Below are positions 1-8,994 of a stretch of 64,000 bases of DNA, piece by piece. The notes beneath the pieces were generated by a model. It saw only the letters and a program-made list of their open reading frames with translations, searched no databases and was not told the origin of the DNA. The first letter of the stretch is position 1; each line of letters opens with the position of its first letter. The DNA is from Providencia sp. R33 (lineage in GTDB: Bacteria > Pseudomonadota > Gammaproteobacteria > Enterobacterales > Enterobacteriaceae): NCBI RefSeq assembly GCF_019343475.1, contig NZ_CP072454.1, positions 60,160 through 124,159 on the forward strand, given 5' to 3'. The translations under genes and the position numbers were made by a program.

Positions 1-423
1 CACTTTGAAATTAGGGGTCTGTACTTCTGCATTAACTAATGTTCCAGTATTGAGATTCCGAATACGTACCGTTGTTACTGGATTTTTGGGAGCAACTAAT
101 CCCTTTTCAATCGCAAACGGGCCAACTGCACACAGCATGTTTCCACAGTTTGGAGTTGTATCAACTCTCCTCTCTTTCACCATGACCTGAGCAAAAAGGT
201 AATCTATATCAGCATCAGGGCTATCCGAAGCACTCACAATAGCCACTTTACTGGTTTGCGGACTTCCCCCACCGATACCATCAATTTCAAGCTCATGACC
301 TGCTCCCATCAAATTCAGCAGAACAATATCTCTCTCTTGAATGTTATCAGGCAAATCACTCGCAAGAATAACTGGCCCCTTAGAAGTACCACCACGCATC
401 AGAACGCAAGGGATGTTGAACAT
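1..423 (-). CDS. 4-oxalomesaconate tautomerase / PrpF-like isomerase, partial
   Basis: This is the N-terminal 141 codons of a gene running off the left edge; the ATG is at 423-421. The product begins MFNIPCVLMRGGTSKG, the N-terminal signature of the PrpF/GalD family, which has a diaminopimelate-epimerase-like fold and isomerises substituted aconitates or keto-enol dicarboxylates. A GIGGGSPQTSK loop follows, and TTPNCGNML near residue 96 matches the active-site Cys-containing Asn-Cys-Gly-Asn motif. The start resembles Pseudomonas GalD (gallate pathway), but PrpF (methylcitrate pathway) cannot be excluded without the rest. It is divergent from a LysR gene 156 bp away, the usual layout for a regulated catabolic gene. 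Such a gene beside plasmid transfer functions is probably imported cargo. Confidence 0.8.
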   Translation of the reverse strand, partial: MFNIPCVLMRGGTSKGPVILASDLPDNIQERDIVLLNLMGAGHELEIDGIGGGSPQTSKVAIVSASDSPDADIDYLFAQVMVKERRVDTTPNCGNMLCAVGPFAIEKGLVAPKNPVTTVRIRNLNTGTLVNAEVQTPNFKV

Positions 424-505
424 AGTTTTTTCTCTTTCCACATGTTAAATGATGCGCTAAGCGTCCCATATACGAATAAATAACTCTAATGCCAAAAAAT
501 GAGAG

Positions 506-528
506 ATTAATGCGTTTTACACATTAAT
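506..528. promoter_or_regulatory. Candidate LysR operator in the divergent promoter
   Basis: ATTAATG and CATTAAT form a perfect 7-bp inverted repeat with a 9-bp spacer, 52 bp before the LysR start codon and 83 bp before the divergent tautomerase gene. LysR proteins bind dyads of this general kind (T-N11-A type) between themselves and their target. Assignment rests on position and symmetry only. Confidence 0.4.
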
Positions 529-579
529 AGGCCTTCGGTTACTATGATTTAATTCCGGTATAAATGTGAGGTTTGAGAA

Positions 580-1506
580 ATGCAGCATGAACTACAGGGG
601 ATTCAATCTTTTGTTAAAATAGCAGAAACTGGGTGCTTTACAAAAGCATCTCAATTTTTACACATATCCCAACCCGCGTTAACGAGAAGAATAAAAAAGC
701 TTGAAGATAGTTTGGGCGCAGCACTATTTGAACGCTCTACTCGGCGAATAAAATTGACTGCAGTAGGAAGAGACTTTCTACCTAAGGCAAAAGATCTCAT
801 CGATTTTTATGAAAACTCGATACTGAGTATTAAAGAAATGGCTACGCATCAAACAGGTGTAGTTACCCTATCCTGTTTACCTACCGCCGCCTTCTATTTC
901 TTACCCTCTGTTATTCGTGATTACAATGAACATTACCCAAATATACGTATCCGTATACTTGAACATAGTGCCAGCGATTGCCTCGAAGCTGTACTCAATG
1001 GAGATGCGGATTTTGGAATAAATATGATCAACATCACACACCCGAATATAGAGTTTACACCTCTGGTTAATGAACCTTTCGTTCTCGCCTGCAAACGAGA
1101 CCATGAGCTTGCAAAAAAATCCCTTGTGATGTGGGAAGATCTTGCTGGACTCAAACTTATTGGAGTCCGTAAATCGAGTGGTAACCGAATTCTGATTGAT
1201 CAAGCCCTAGAAAGTTTTGACTGGAAACCAAACTGGTTTTACGAGGTAAGACATCTATCTACTTCACTCGGGATGGTTGAAGCTGGATTGGGTGTTGCTG
1301 TTGTACCCAGCATAACAATGCCTATAGATGAGCATCATATACTGGTTAGCCGACCACTTATAGAACCTGTAATCAGGAGAACGCTTGGATTAGTATCAAG
1401 AAGAGGAAATACTCTGAGTCCTGCGTCCGAGAGATTACGTGAAATGTTGATGAAACTTTGGTCTCAAGACAAAACCAGCCTTTGGATTGATAAATTCAGT
1501 AGCTAA
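580..1506 (+). CDS. LysR-family transcriptional regulator
   Basis: A 308-residue protein of the standard LysR length. Residues 1-65 form the winged helix-turn-helix, including GCFTKASQFLHISQPALTRR and KLEDSLGAALFER. The rest is a periplasmic-binding-protein-like effector domain (from about residue 92, VVTLSCLPTAAF). GAGG lies about 9 bases before the ATG, supporting this start. It is transcribed divergently from the tautomerase-like gene and probably activates it in response to a pathway intermediate. The effector is unknown; aromatic-acid or tricarboxylate catabolism is inferred from the neighbour only. Confidence 0.88.
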   Translation: MQHELQGIQSFVKIAETGCFTKASQFLHISQPALTRRIKKLEDSLGAALFERSTRRIKLTAVGRDFLPKAKDLIDFYENSILSIKEMATHQTGVVTLSCLPTAAFYFLPSVIRDYNEHYPNIRIRILEHSASDCLEAVLNGDADFGINMINITHPNIEFTPLVNEPFVLACKRDHELAKKSLVMWEDLAGLKLIGVRKSSGNRILIDQALESFDWKPNWFYEVRHLSTSLGMVEAGLGVAVVPSITMPIDEHHILVSRPLIEPVIRRTLGLVSRRGNTLSPASERLREMLMKLWSQDKTSLWIDKFSS

Positions 1507-1680
1507 GTTACAAACTTGCACTAATACTTATTTACCACCTATGTACGAAACTGAACTATTACGGATAGTATTTTATACAAAAAATATAATTCATTAATAT
1601 TTTAGTATCTATTTTTTATAATCTACTAATATTTTTCTTTGATATTTATAGCGTTAGGTTATTATCCCCTCAACCATTTG

Positions 1681-1704
1681 ACACAATAAATGGTGTAATT
1701 GTGT
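1681..1704. promoter_or_regulatory. Candidate operator upstream of the RES gene
   Basis: ACACAAT and ATTGTGT make a perfect 7-bp inverted repeat with a 10-bp spacer, 92 bp before the RES-domain gene in an otherwise AT-rich promoter region. It may be an autoregulatory site for the toxin-antitoxin pair. It is supported only by symmetry and location. Confidence 0.35.
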
Positions 1705-1795
1705 AGTTATGGGCAAGCACATAGCTACTTCATTCAACTAGCAAAAAGAGAGTCTCTTATGCTAAAGATTAAATTTAGTAAAAAACGAGGTATTG

Positions 1796-2422
1796 ATGTC
1801 AATAAAATACGAGGGGAACCTCAATGAAAAAATAAATGAGCTTGTATCTGCGGAAGGTCGTGGTGAGTTGCAAGTAAGAAAAGCAATTGCTGAGAATTGC
1901 GAATACTTCAAAGTACAAGCTGAAAGCTACGGCGGTAATGGTGTCCATTTTAATAAGACATCCACAAACCGCTTTTCGTTATCTGACCATGCAAAGGGGG
2001 TTATGTACATAGCTGACTCCCCTCATACTGCATTGAATGAATTTTATCAGGAAGATAAATTTATCGATCAGTCAGATTTCACAAACAACTGTATAGCTGA
2101 AATCCAGATAGCCCGCCCTATCGTTGTATTTGAGGAAACCGCACTAGCTCCACATATTGGAGTGCCCGTGGGTGACCTTATGGGGCCTAAAACTGTTTAT
2201 AATGTAACACAGCAACTGGCGAAAGAGCTTTCAAAACATGCTGACGGATTAGAGTATCTGTCACGGCACACAGGGAATAAATGCGTAGTTCTCTGGTCGG
2301 TTCAAGAAGATGGAAATGGGATGGTAACAAGTAAGTCCGTTACTCCACTAAAAGAATACTCTCATAAAGGGAAAACGGCCAAAGAAATACTTAAGTCTCA
2401 ATTAAACATAAAAGTTGTTTGA
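1796..2422 (+). CDS. RES-domain toxin (probable NAD+-degrading)
   Basis: A 208-residue protein with a RES domain: an Arg-containing RFSLSD segment near residue 60, the hallmark GVMYIADSPHTALNEFY with Ala-Leu and Glu at about 68-84, and a late DGLEYLSRHTGN segment holding the conserved serine. RES toxins studied elsewhere (the MbcT and Res families) destroy NAD+ and stop growth unless bound by an Xre/MbcA-type antitoxin. The ATG at 1796 is preceded by ACGAGG at good spacing and is preferred to the in-frame TTG three bases earlier. Unusually, the likely antitoxin lies convergently downstream on the other strand rather than upstream in the same operon. Toxicity is inferred from the family. Confidence 0.75.
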   Translation: MSIKYEGNLNEKINELVSAEGRGELQVRKAIAENCEYFKVQAESYGGNGVHFNKTSTNRFSLSDHAKGVMYIADSPHTALNEFYQEDKFIDQSDFTNNCIAEIQIARPIVVFEETALAPHIGVPVGDLMGPKTVYNVTQQLAKELSKHADGLEYLSRHTGNKCVVLWSVQEDGNGMVTSKSVTPLKEYSHKGKTAKEILKSQLNIKVV

Positions 2423-2427
2423 GACCT

Positions 2428-2453
2428 CAAATGGGCCTAAAGGCCCATTTTTT
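2428..2453. terminator. Shared terminator between convergent RES and antitoxin genes
   Basis: TGGGCC-TAAA-GGCCCA is a perfect 6-bp GC-rich stem followed by six T on the plus strand, just after the RES stop codon. It also lies directly downstream of the convergent gene, so it may stop transcription from both sides, though the T-run is only good on the plus strand. Confidence 0.8.
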
Positions 2454-3102
2454 AAACCGCATTTTGTGTTCCTAAATTCTCAGCTAGGATCTTGAAATAT
2501 TCCATTTCATCTTTTTTAGCTCCTCTTCGCAAAACTTCGAGAATAGATATTTTCTCTTCTGTCAATGGTAATTCAACTTTCTTTAAGAAAAAATTACATT
2601 TTCTCACCGCACTCACTTCATGTTTCATTGATGCCAATAACTCAGGGACACCTTTCAGCATACCTTTTTCGCTATTTTTTTCATTTGTTGAAAATTGAAA
2701 TACGGGATAGAGATTTTCAGCCCCCCAATTCAACACAATAAGTTTATTTTTCTCACCGTACTTAATAACTGTAGGCACACTTGCATGAATTATTTTTTCA
2801 ACAGCAGAGGATTTGTGTACACCTCCGTATTCTTGCAAATACTCCATGAATGCCACTCTGTTCTCTGCAAACTCATTTTGCTCAGTTTTTTCTGGTGTAG
2901 GAGTTGAAATAATTCTTTCGGCAAGAGTTTTAAGCTGAATAGCAGACCAGAAATCTACATCACGTAAAGTCAATAATGACTGTTGCTCTTTAACAGAGAG
3001 AAGCTCCAGGGAGGATTCAATTTCTAGTCGAAGTACCTTAAGCCTCTTTTTCAAGAGAATAGTGTCTGGCGAGCCTTTCGTTTTCAAAGATGTTGTTTTC
3101 AT
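2452..3102 (-). CDS. Probable antitoxin partner of the RES protein (MbcA/Xre-like)
   Basis: A 216-residue protein. After a charged helical N-terminus comes a DNA-binding-like segment around residues 85-135 (YGGVHKSSAVEKIIHASVPTV, then LYPVFQF). The C-terminus (CNFFLKKVELPLTEEKISI, then EVLRRGAKKDE) resembles the toxin-binding tail of MbcA/ParS/Xre antitoxins, normally written as LTPNPALGGRTPLELL. The GG...TV.K...YP.FQF pattern is typical of proteins encoded beside RES toxins, so antitoxin is the best reading. It converges on the RES gene with only 29 bp between stop codons, so it probably has its own promoter. Similarity is moderate; an unrelated regulator is possible. Confidence 0.6.
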   Translation of the reverse strand: MKTTSLKTKGSPDTILLKKRLKVLRLEIESSLELLSVKEQQSLLTLRDVDFWSAIQLKTLAERIISTPTPEKTEQNEFAENRVAFMEYLQEYGGVHKSSAVEKIIHASVPTVIKYGEKNKLIVLNWGAENLYPVFQFSTNEKNSEKGMLKGVPELLASMKHEVSAVRKCNFFLKKVELPLTEEKISILEVLRRGAKKDEMEYFKILAENLGTQNAV

Positions 3103-3333
3103 ATCAATAGCGCTCCGCTAGATTAACACACTCGAAACTTTAAGATTTAATAAATACATTATATTATAAATCTTAAAATAAGCAAGCTAAACATAAGCAC
3201 ACCATAGGTATGAGCACCGAGGCAGAGCTGCTCTATTTCTAGAAAACTCCCTTCCCTTCTTTTATACTCTACTCCGTGTATATTCCCAGACCTGATAAAT
3301 TATTATTTCAATACGACGATGGATAGAATCGCT

Positions 3334-4041
3334 TCATCGATAACAACCACCTAGATGAATAGCAACTACTCTCTGTGGGGCCAGCACCCCTTGCTCCATC
3401 AGCCGCTGACAGCGGTGATCTGTTTTGGCCATGCGGGACAAAATTAGGTCATATTCAGTGATGTTAGCTTCAATATGATCAACGTGTTCCTGCAAATCAT
3501 CAACACATTGCTGAACCTGAAGCGGCAAAGAGCTATTTTGCACAGAAACCATGTGGCGTAGGGCATCAGTACTTTGTGGCGCGATGACACCGAATTCCGA
3601 TATCAATCCTCGCAGACGATTATACGTTGCTGTTTTCTCTTCGATAAAGCCCTGACGGGTACGATGTAAACATTGCATGGCCTGCTGACTCTCATCTTTC
3701 ACTGGTATGAAGCACATATGCGGACGACGAACAGCTTCACAGACAGCCTGAGCATCAGCTGCATCATTTTTTCCTGATTTGCCAGCCATACGATAAGGCG
3801 ATACAAACTTAGCTGCCATAAGACGCGGCTCATAACCATATTGCCGAAACAATCTTGCCCAATAGTGAGTCCCTGAGCATGCTTCCACCCGATAACACAG
3901 GGAAGCAAACTCGCAATTAACTCAGGAAGTGCAGCACGCGATACTTTAGGCTTAATCAGAACAGTTCTACCATTTTGATCAAACACCGTGAACAGCAAAC
4001 ACATTTTTAGCAAGACCGATACCGATAGGCGTGATTGTCAT
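3334..4041 (-). pseudogene. Decayed IS110-family transposase
   Basis: Reading from the ATG at 4041, the frame starts MTITPIGIGLAKNVFAVHGV and hits a stop after an extra T. The next frame continues DQNGRTVLIKPKVSRAALPE, and a second shift leads into MEACSGTHYWARLF and then GKSGKNDAADAQAVCEAVRR. These are IS110/IS1111-type transposase sequences with the DEDD-type catalytic fold in the N-terminal half. The third part ends abruptly after VVAIHLGGCYR, so the C-terminal transposase_20 region is lost. With two frameshifts and a truncation it cannot make an active enzyme. It marks past insertion next to the defence genes. Confidence 0.85.
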
Positions 4042-4153
4042 AACGAATTCCTCTGAGACGATGTGCACCCCATGATTGAACAAAAGTTCATCAGATGCAT
4101 AATCAGGGGAAGTCCCTTCCATTCGTTAAGGCTGTATTTTGACTTTTCAACTT

Positions 4154-4642
4154 GGGGTGTTTTGACGTAAAGAACGGTTTGTCCGATGAATTATTTTAAT
4201 CTCTTATAATTCAATGGATAAGACGAAACATTGATTTCTTTTTTGAGAGACACATCCTATTCAACCAATTGAATTTTAATGGTTTTAAATTTTTTCGAAA
4301 TTCATAGTTTAAAGGAAGTTATTGTATAGCTATTAACGACCGTTAAATGATTTTCACCTTATCTAAGCAATATAGTCTATAAGTCATACTCAAAATGTTA
4401 TGTTTTACGTGGAATTTCTGGTTAAAAGTTAACACTGTATAAAATATCAGCTCAATACAGACTATTTTTATCTGAAATATCTATTAATTTAATGAAAACA
4501 CCAAAACTAATAGTTTTTTATATTCATGTAATTAAGAAACTAGAAATAAAACCAACGAAAGATAATTAACCATGTAACATACTGTTTTTTAATCTAAAAG
4601 TTAGCAAAATCCGACAAACCGTTCTTTACGTCAAAGCCCCCC
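4154..4642. mobile_element. Non-coding element with long terminal inverted repeats (MITE-like)
   Basis: The left end (GGGGTGTTTTGACGTAAAG, running on to AACGGTTTGTC) is repeated in reverse complement at the right end. At least 23 consecutive bases match (TTTGACGTAAAGAACGG then TTTGTC), and both ends carry a run of G outside. The 489 bp between and including the ends is very AT-rich and contains no convincing open reading frame. This is the structure of a miniature inverted-repeat element or of a transposon that lost its interior. GGGG ends recall Tn3-family repeats, but the sequence is not a clear match and no target-site duplication was seen (flanks AACTT and ATAAT). It sits 137 bp before the Gabija operon. 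Confidence 0.65.
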
Positions 4643-4778
4643 ATAATGGTGAGCCAAAAACTCAGTCCCACCATTTTATTTGCAACAGTGCCCGTTGATT
4701 CCATATTACGTAATTCTATGCTACACAATATATCTATGCTATCACCAATCGACCAAGAGTTTAAGGCACCAAAACGCC

Positions 4779-6899
4779 ATGTATATTAGCCAATTATCTA
4801 TCGTTAACTATAAAAACTTCAAACAGGAAACGTTTAAGTTCCGAAAAAAATCGGTAAACAACATCATTGGTGAAAATGCATCTGGTAAAACCAATGTTTT
4901 CCAGGCCATGAGATTGGTTCTAGATGATTCATTACCTGCAAATGCAAAATTTCTTACCAAAGATGATTTTCACCGAGGACTAGGAGAGCCGTTTGGGCAC
5001 TGGATAATAATCTCTCTCTATTTTTCCGGTTTAGGTGATACAGAAGAACAACAAGTTTTAGCAAACTACATATTAAATGATGGAGAAGACCAAAAGACCT
5101 CAACAAAAGGAAATTACACCTTCATATTTAGGCCGAAATTTTCATTCCGACAAGAGCTTCACGAAATTAGCAATGCTCATGAAAACCTTTGCACTCGCAG
5201 AGATAAAATTCTTGAGTTTTGCTCCTCACATGCAATATCAAGAGAAACTTATGAACCAGTAGCCTTTGTTCGAACAAAAATCGATCTCACTGACGAAATC
5301 GTATACAGTAACCACGTCGGAGACTTCAAACAGTATATATTCCCAGATCCAAATTTAGAAAGCGAAGAGCTAGTTGGGAACAAAAAACCTCCATACTTTT
5401 CTTTAATAAACGAAGTCGCTTGCACATACGTGAAAGCACTTAGAAATGTCGTTGCAGATCTCAAGTACTACAAAACTAATCCGCTGTACAAGCTACTAAC
5501 ACTAAAGAGCAAACAGATAAATGATGAAAAAAGTATTGTTGACGACATAGTTAATATAAACCAAAAAATTTCCTCGATACCGGAAATTGAAAATCTCAGC
5601 AATGATATTTCTCGCTCATTGATAAATACCATAGGATCAACCTACTCGCCTAAGATTCAAGTATCATCACAGCTTCCGGAAGATTTTATCGAATTAGTAC
5701 AATCACTTGGTTTAGTAGTGGAAGATTCTTTAAGCTATCAGGGAACTGGTAGAATAGAAGATCTTAGCCTAGGCGGAGCGAACCTTATATATCTAGCTCT
5801 AAAACTTTATGAATATGAAGCAATTCGTGACAGTGAAGAACATATAACACACTTCTTGATGATTGAAGAACCTGAAGCTCATATCCATACCCACATCCAA
5901 AAAACACTTTTTGAAAACTTCAACTTTAAAAATACACAAGTATTTGTATCAACTCACTCTACACAAATAAGCTCTGTGTCAAACATTTCATCTATGAGCA
6001 TACTTTCGAGAAAAGATACAAATACGGAAGTATATGCGCCCTCTAGCAACCTAGAACCTGGAAATATTCGGTGCATTGAAAGATATCTAGATGCTATCCG
6101 AGGTGATATCTTATTTGCAAAAAGCGTAATACTTGTAGAGGGTGACGCAGAATTAATACTTATACCTGCACTAGTAAAAACGACGCTAGGTGTGAGCCTA
6201 GAAGAGATGGGCATTAGCCTAATAAAAATGGATGGAACTGTATTCAAGCATATCTCTGATCTGTTTCATGAAGATAGAATTCGCAGCTATTGCTCCATTC
6301 TCACTGATTTAGACAAGGCATTCATAACCCGTGAAAATGACTCTTTTGCAGATGCTGAATATATAAAATCACAGTTAAATGCTCAAAATTCAGGAGCAGA
6401 GAGGCAGACTGCTCTAGATGAGTACACAGCTAACAACAGCTACGTCAGTGCTTTTTATGCGGAAAACACATTTGAAACCGAGTTAATTAGCTACTCCGAA
6501 AACGTCAACTTGTTTGAGTCGGTGATAAAGACAACCTATAAAAGAAAAGCAGATAGCGAAGCAGTTATCGCCAATATAACTTCTAGCGATATACCTACAA
6601 AATATCATCACGCATTAAAATTCGCAAAAAAGATAGGGAAAGGATGGCTTGCTGCTGAGATGGTAGAACATATAACAATTGAAAACATAATCCCTGAGTA
6701 CATCCTAAAAGCAATTAAGTTTTCGCTTTCTGATAGAAACATAGATGCAATAGCTCTAAAAATGATGGGGTATAATGTTGAATTGATGCGTCAAGAAGAA
6801 CAGGATGAAATAAATGCAAGTGATAGTTTTGATGAAAAAATAAATGTTTATAAGACCCATTATGATAATGATACTTTCATACGTTTTTGGAAAATATAA
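4779..6899 (+). CDS. gajA: Gabija GajA-like OLD-family ATPase/TOPRIM nuclease
   Basis: A 706-residue protein from the ATG at 4779, chosen because MYISQLSIVNYKNFK is the usual OLD/RecF-type beginning; an in-frame ATG at 4680 would add 33 atypical residues. Walker A is GENASGKT at 31-38, the ABC signature is LSLGGANL near 360, and Walker B is LMIEEPEAHIH, followed by FVSTHSTQ. The C-terminal TOPRIM domain shows ILVEGDAE and LTDLDKA, the acidic residues that bind metal for DNA cleavage. In Gabija, GajA nicks DNA when nucleotide pools fall during phage infection. The adjacent helicase gene overlaps its stop codon. It is longer than Bacillus cereus GajA (about 580 residues). Confidence 0.85.
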   Translation: MYISQLSIVNYKNFKQETFKFRKKSVNNIIGENASGKTNVFQAMRLVLDDSLPANAKFLTKDDFHRGLGEPFGHWIIISLYFSGLGDTEEQQVLANYILNDGEDQKTSTKGNYTFIFRPKFSFRQELHEISNAHENLCTRRDKILEFCSSHAISRETYEPVAFVRTKIDLTDEIVYSNHVGDFKQYIFPDPNLESEELVGNKKPPYFSLINEVACTYVKALRNVVADLKYYKTNPLYKLLTLKSKQINDEKSIVDDIVNINQKISSIPEIENLSNDISRSLINTIGSTYSPKIQVSSQLPEDFIELVQSLGLVVEDSLSYQGTGRIEDLSLGGANLIYLALKLYEYEAIRDSEEHITHFLMIEEPEAHIHTHIQKTLFENFNFKNTQVFVSTHSTQISSVSNISSMSILSRKDTNTEVYAPSSNLEPGNIRCIERYLDAIRGDILFAKSVILVEGDAELILIPALVKTTLGVSLEEMGISLIKMDGTVFKHISDLFHEDRIRSYCSILTDLDKAFITRENDSFADAEYIKSQLNAQNSGAERQTALDEYTANNSYVSAFYAENTFETELISYSENVNLFESVIKTTYKRKADSEAVIANITSSDIPTKYHHALKFAKKIGKGWLAAEMVEHITIENIIPEYILKAIKFSLSDRNIDAIALKMMGYNVELMRQEEQDEINASDSFDEKINVYKTHYDNDTFIRFWKI

Positions 6900-8647
6900 T
6901 GCCTTATAGGAACTTAACCGATGAACAGATGGATGCTGTCGTACTCAATGACAGCATGTTGCTATCAGCCTGCCCCGGTTCAGGCAAGACCAGAACGCTT
7001 GTCTCAAAGCTTTATCATATAATAGACAACTCTGAAAAACTTTCAATTGGGAAACGAAAAGTAGCAGCGATTACATACACCAATATTGCCGCAGATACAA
7101 TTCAAGAAAGGCTTCTATCCTATGGAGTTGAAAGAAAATCACTCTGGGTCGGAACAATCCATGCGCTCTGCCTTCAATGGATAATAAAGCCAAATATCAA
7201 CATGATACCAAGGCTATGCGGCGGTTTTGTCGTTATAGATGAACATGAGAAAGAAACTAAGTTATCAGAACTTAAAGAAAAATATAAATTCCGATTTTAT
7301 GACAACATCGACACTGCTCTTAATCAAGATTATAGAACAAAATACCCAGCAGGGACTAGAGAGCATAACCTGACCCTTGACTATCACAGATATTTAGCAG
7401 AAAACAATTATATTGATTTCAATTTAATACTAAATATCAGCCATAGACTTCTACAATCTAACCCTAAGCTATGTAAGCGCCTAGGAAACCTTTTCTACCA
7501 TATACTTATAGATGAATATCAGGATACCTCGGTAATGCAGTATGAGATACTGAAATGTATTATCATACAAAAGCAGACAAAAATAACATTAATAGGAGAT
7601 CGAGAGCAGGCTATTTACACAGGCCTAGGCGCAATTGTTAAGAACAAACCTGAGCTAGAGAGTTTTTTTGAGCTCGATTCCCCTTTGCAAGAAAAACGCC
7701 TGACGGGGTGTTTTCGCAGCAGTCAAAGAGTAATTGACCATTATCTTAAATACCAGGATGAAGGCTACAAAATAGACTCTAAATCCGATCTAATAAACCA
7801 CCCTTCTGTCGTTCATTTGGAGAGAAATCTTCATAAAGACAACCTTGCCGATTATGTGGCAGATATTGTTACACAGCACCTTGCACAAGGCATTCCTGAA
7901 AAAGAAATAGCAATCTTATGCCCTAGCTGGTTCGATGTTATAAGTCTCTCAAACAGCATTGGTGAACTAAATAAAGACTTTAATATTGACGGCGTCTTAA
8001 TCTCACCGATACCAAAAAATCAAGATAACTTTTGGCTTACATTAATAAGACTAATTCTTACTAAGCCAAGCATTAAAAATTACATAAAAAGAAGACAGTA
8101 CGCTAATGAACTTTCAGAAAAATTAAATAATATATCCTTTGATGAAGAATCCATAAATCCAAAAACTATCCTCAGCGCAGTTAATTCTATCTCCGTTCAA
8201 TTTGACAATGAAATTGATGAGTGGATAGAAGAAGTTATAGCTAGGTTTTGCGAAATACTTAGAATAGAGTTGGCAAAAAACAACTTATTTAATGAAGAAA
8301 TGAAAAGCATATTAAATTCAACAAGGGACAGAATAAATAAGTATAAAATGAACTACAAAGCTTCAGACCTAGAAAAATTTTTCTCCTCTTCCAATGGAGT
8401 AAAAATAACAACTGCGCATTCAACCAAAGGTGACGAATATGAAGTAGTTATATGCACCGGATTGTTGAGAGGAAAAATACCACACTGGAATGACATAATA
8501 GATTGTAGCGATGTACATCAAGACTATGTTGCTAGAAGACTGCTGTATGTAATTTCCTCACGCGCTAAAAAACATCTTTACTTAATTTCTGAGCATGGGC
8601 ACAAAACAAATAGGGGAACACCATATCGGCCTACAAGGCAACTATAG
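6899..8647 (+). CDS. gajB: Gabija GajB-like UvrD/PcrA-type helicase
   Basis: The ATG at 6899 overlaps the gajA stop (TAATG), giving translational coupling and a 582-residue product; an in-frame TTG 12 bases earlier is less likely. Superfamily 1 motifs appear in order: Walker A ACPGSGKT at 24-31, ITYTNIAADTIQERL (Ia), ILIDEYQDTS (II), IGDREQAIYTG (III), ITTAHSTKGDEYEVV (V) and RRLLYVISSRAKK (VI). In Gabija, GajB senses the DNA termini produced by GajA and hydrolyses nucleotides, which strengthens the anti-phage response. The linked OLD-nuclease plus UvrD pair is the defining gene content of the system. Confidence 0.87.
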   Translation: MPYRNLTDEQMDAVVLNDSMLLSACPGSGKTRTLVSKLYHIIDNSEKLSIGKRKVAAITYTNIAADTIQERLLSYGVERKSLWVGTIHALCLQWIIKPNINMIPRLCGGFVVIDEHEKETKLSELKEKYKFRFYDNIDTALNQDYRTKYPAGTREHNLTLDYHRYLAENNYIDFNLILNISHRLLQSNPKLCKRLGNLFYHILIDEYQDTSVMQYEILKCIIIQKQTKITLIGDREQAIYTGLGAIVKNKPELESFFELDSPLQEKRLTGCFRSSQRVIDHYLKYQDEGYKIDSKSDLINHPSVVHLERNLHKDNLADYVADIVTQHLAQGIPEKEIAILCPSWFDVISLSNSIGELNKDFNIDGVLISPIPKNQDNFWLTLIRLILTKPSIKNYIKRRQYANELSEKLNNISFDEESINPKTILSAVNSISVQFDNEIDEWIEEVIARFCEILRIELAKNNLFNEEMKSILNSTRDRINKYKMNYKASDLEKFFSSSNGVKITTAHSTKGDEYEVVICTGLLRGKIPHWNDIIDCSDVHQDYVARRLLYVISSRAKKHLYLISEHGHKTNRGTPYRPTRQL

Positions 8648-8752
8648 TAGCTTCAATAAAAGCTTAGAGAAAGCAGACAAGCTAATACCCTGATGGTTTT
8701 CAACCTTAACGGATAAGGTGTATTGTAATGGTTAACAAATTCTGTAGAAGAT

Positions 8753-8832
8753 CTAAGCGGCATTTTTAAGTTCATGATATTTTTGATGTGGTGTTAAATA
8801 GTCTATCGTTGAATGGCGGGGATAGAATTGGG
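8753..8832 (-). pseudogene. C-terminal remnant of an IS3-family transposase
   Basis: The minus strand reads QFYPRHSTIDYLTPHQKYHE, then LKNAA and a stop. This is the conserved C-terminal tail of IS3-family OrfB integrase-type transposases (…RHS.I.YL.P...H). Only about 26 codons survive and no terminal repeat was recognised. It is evidence of another mobile element bordering the defence cargo, at the junction with the plasmid backbone. From 8833 to 8994 I see no gene. Confidence 0.7.
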
Positions 8833-8994
8833 ATCAGGAGCCCGCGGCGTGAGCGTGCAAAGTTACAAACTTGTGGTCATTAAGCGTTGTTGGCCAAGAT
8901 TAATGAGCCATTCAAAATTATGGACAACACAGCGGTGAAACCGTTTTTGTTTCAATGCTGTTTGTAGCCAGCGGAGCAGAAAAAGATTTTCATA

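Noticed and set aside
1760..1828. 22-codon plus-strand frame before the RES gene (MLKIKFSKKRGIDVN…)
   Set aside because: A possible leader peptide with AGAGAG upstream, but there is no coupling motif or conservation evidence, so it was not listed as a gene.
3699..4013. Separate 104-codon gene
   Set aside because: It is the shifted middle of the IS110 transposase, not an independent gene.
4154..4642. Full Tn3-family transposon
   Set aside because: The ends begin with GGGG, but no transposase or resolvase and no 5-bp target duplication were found.
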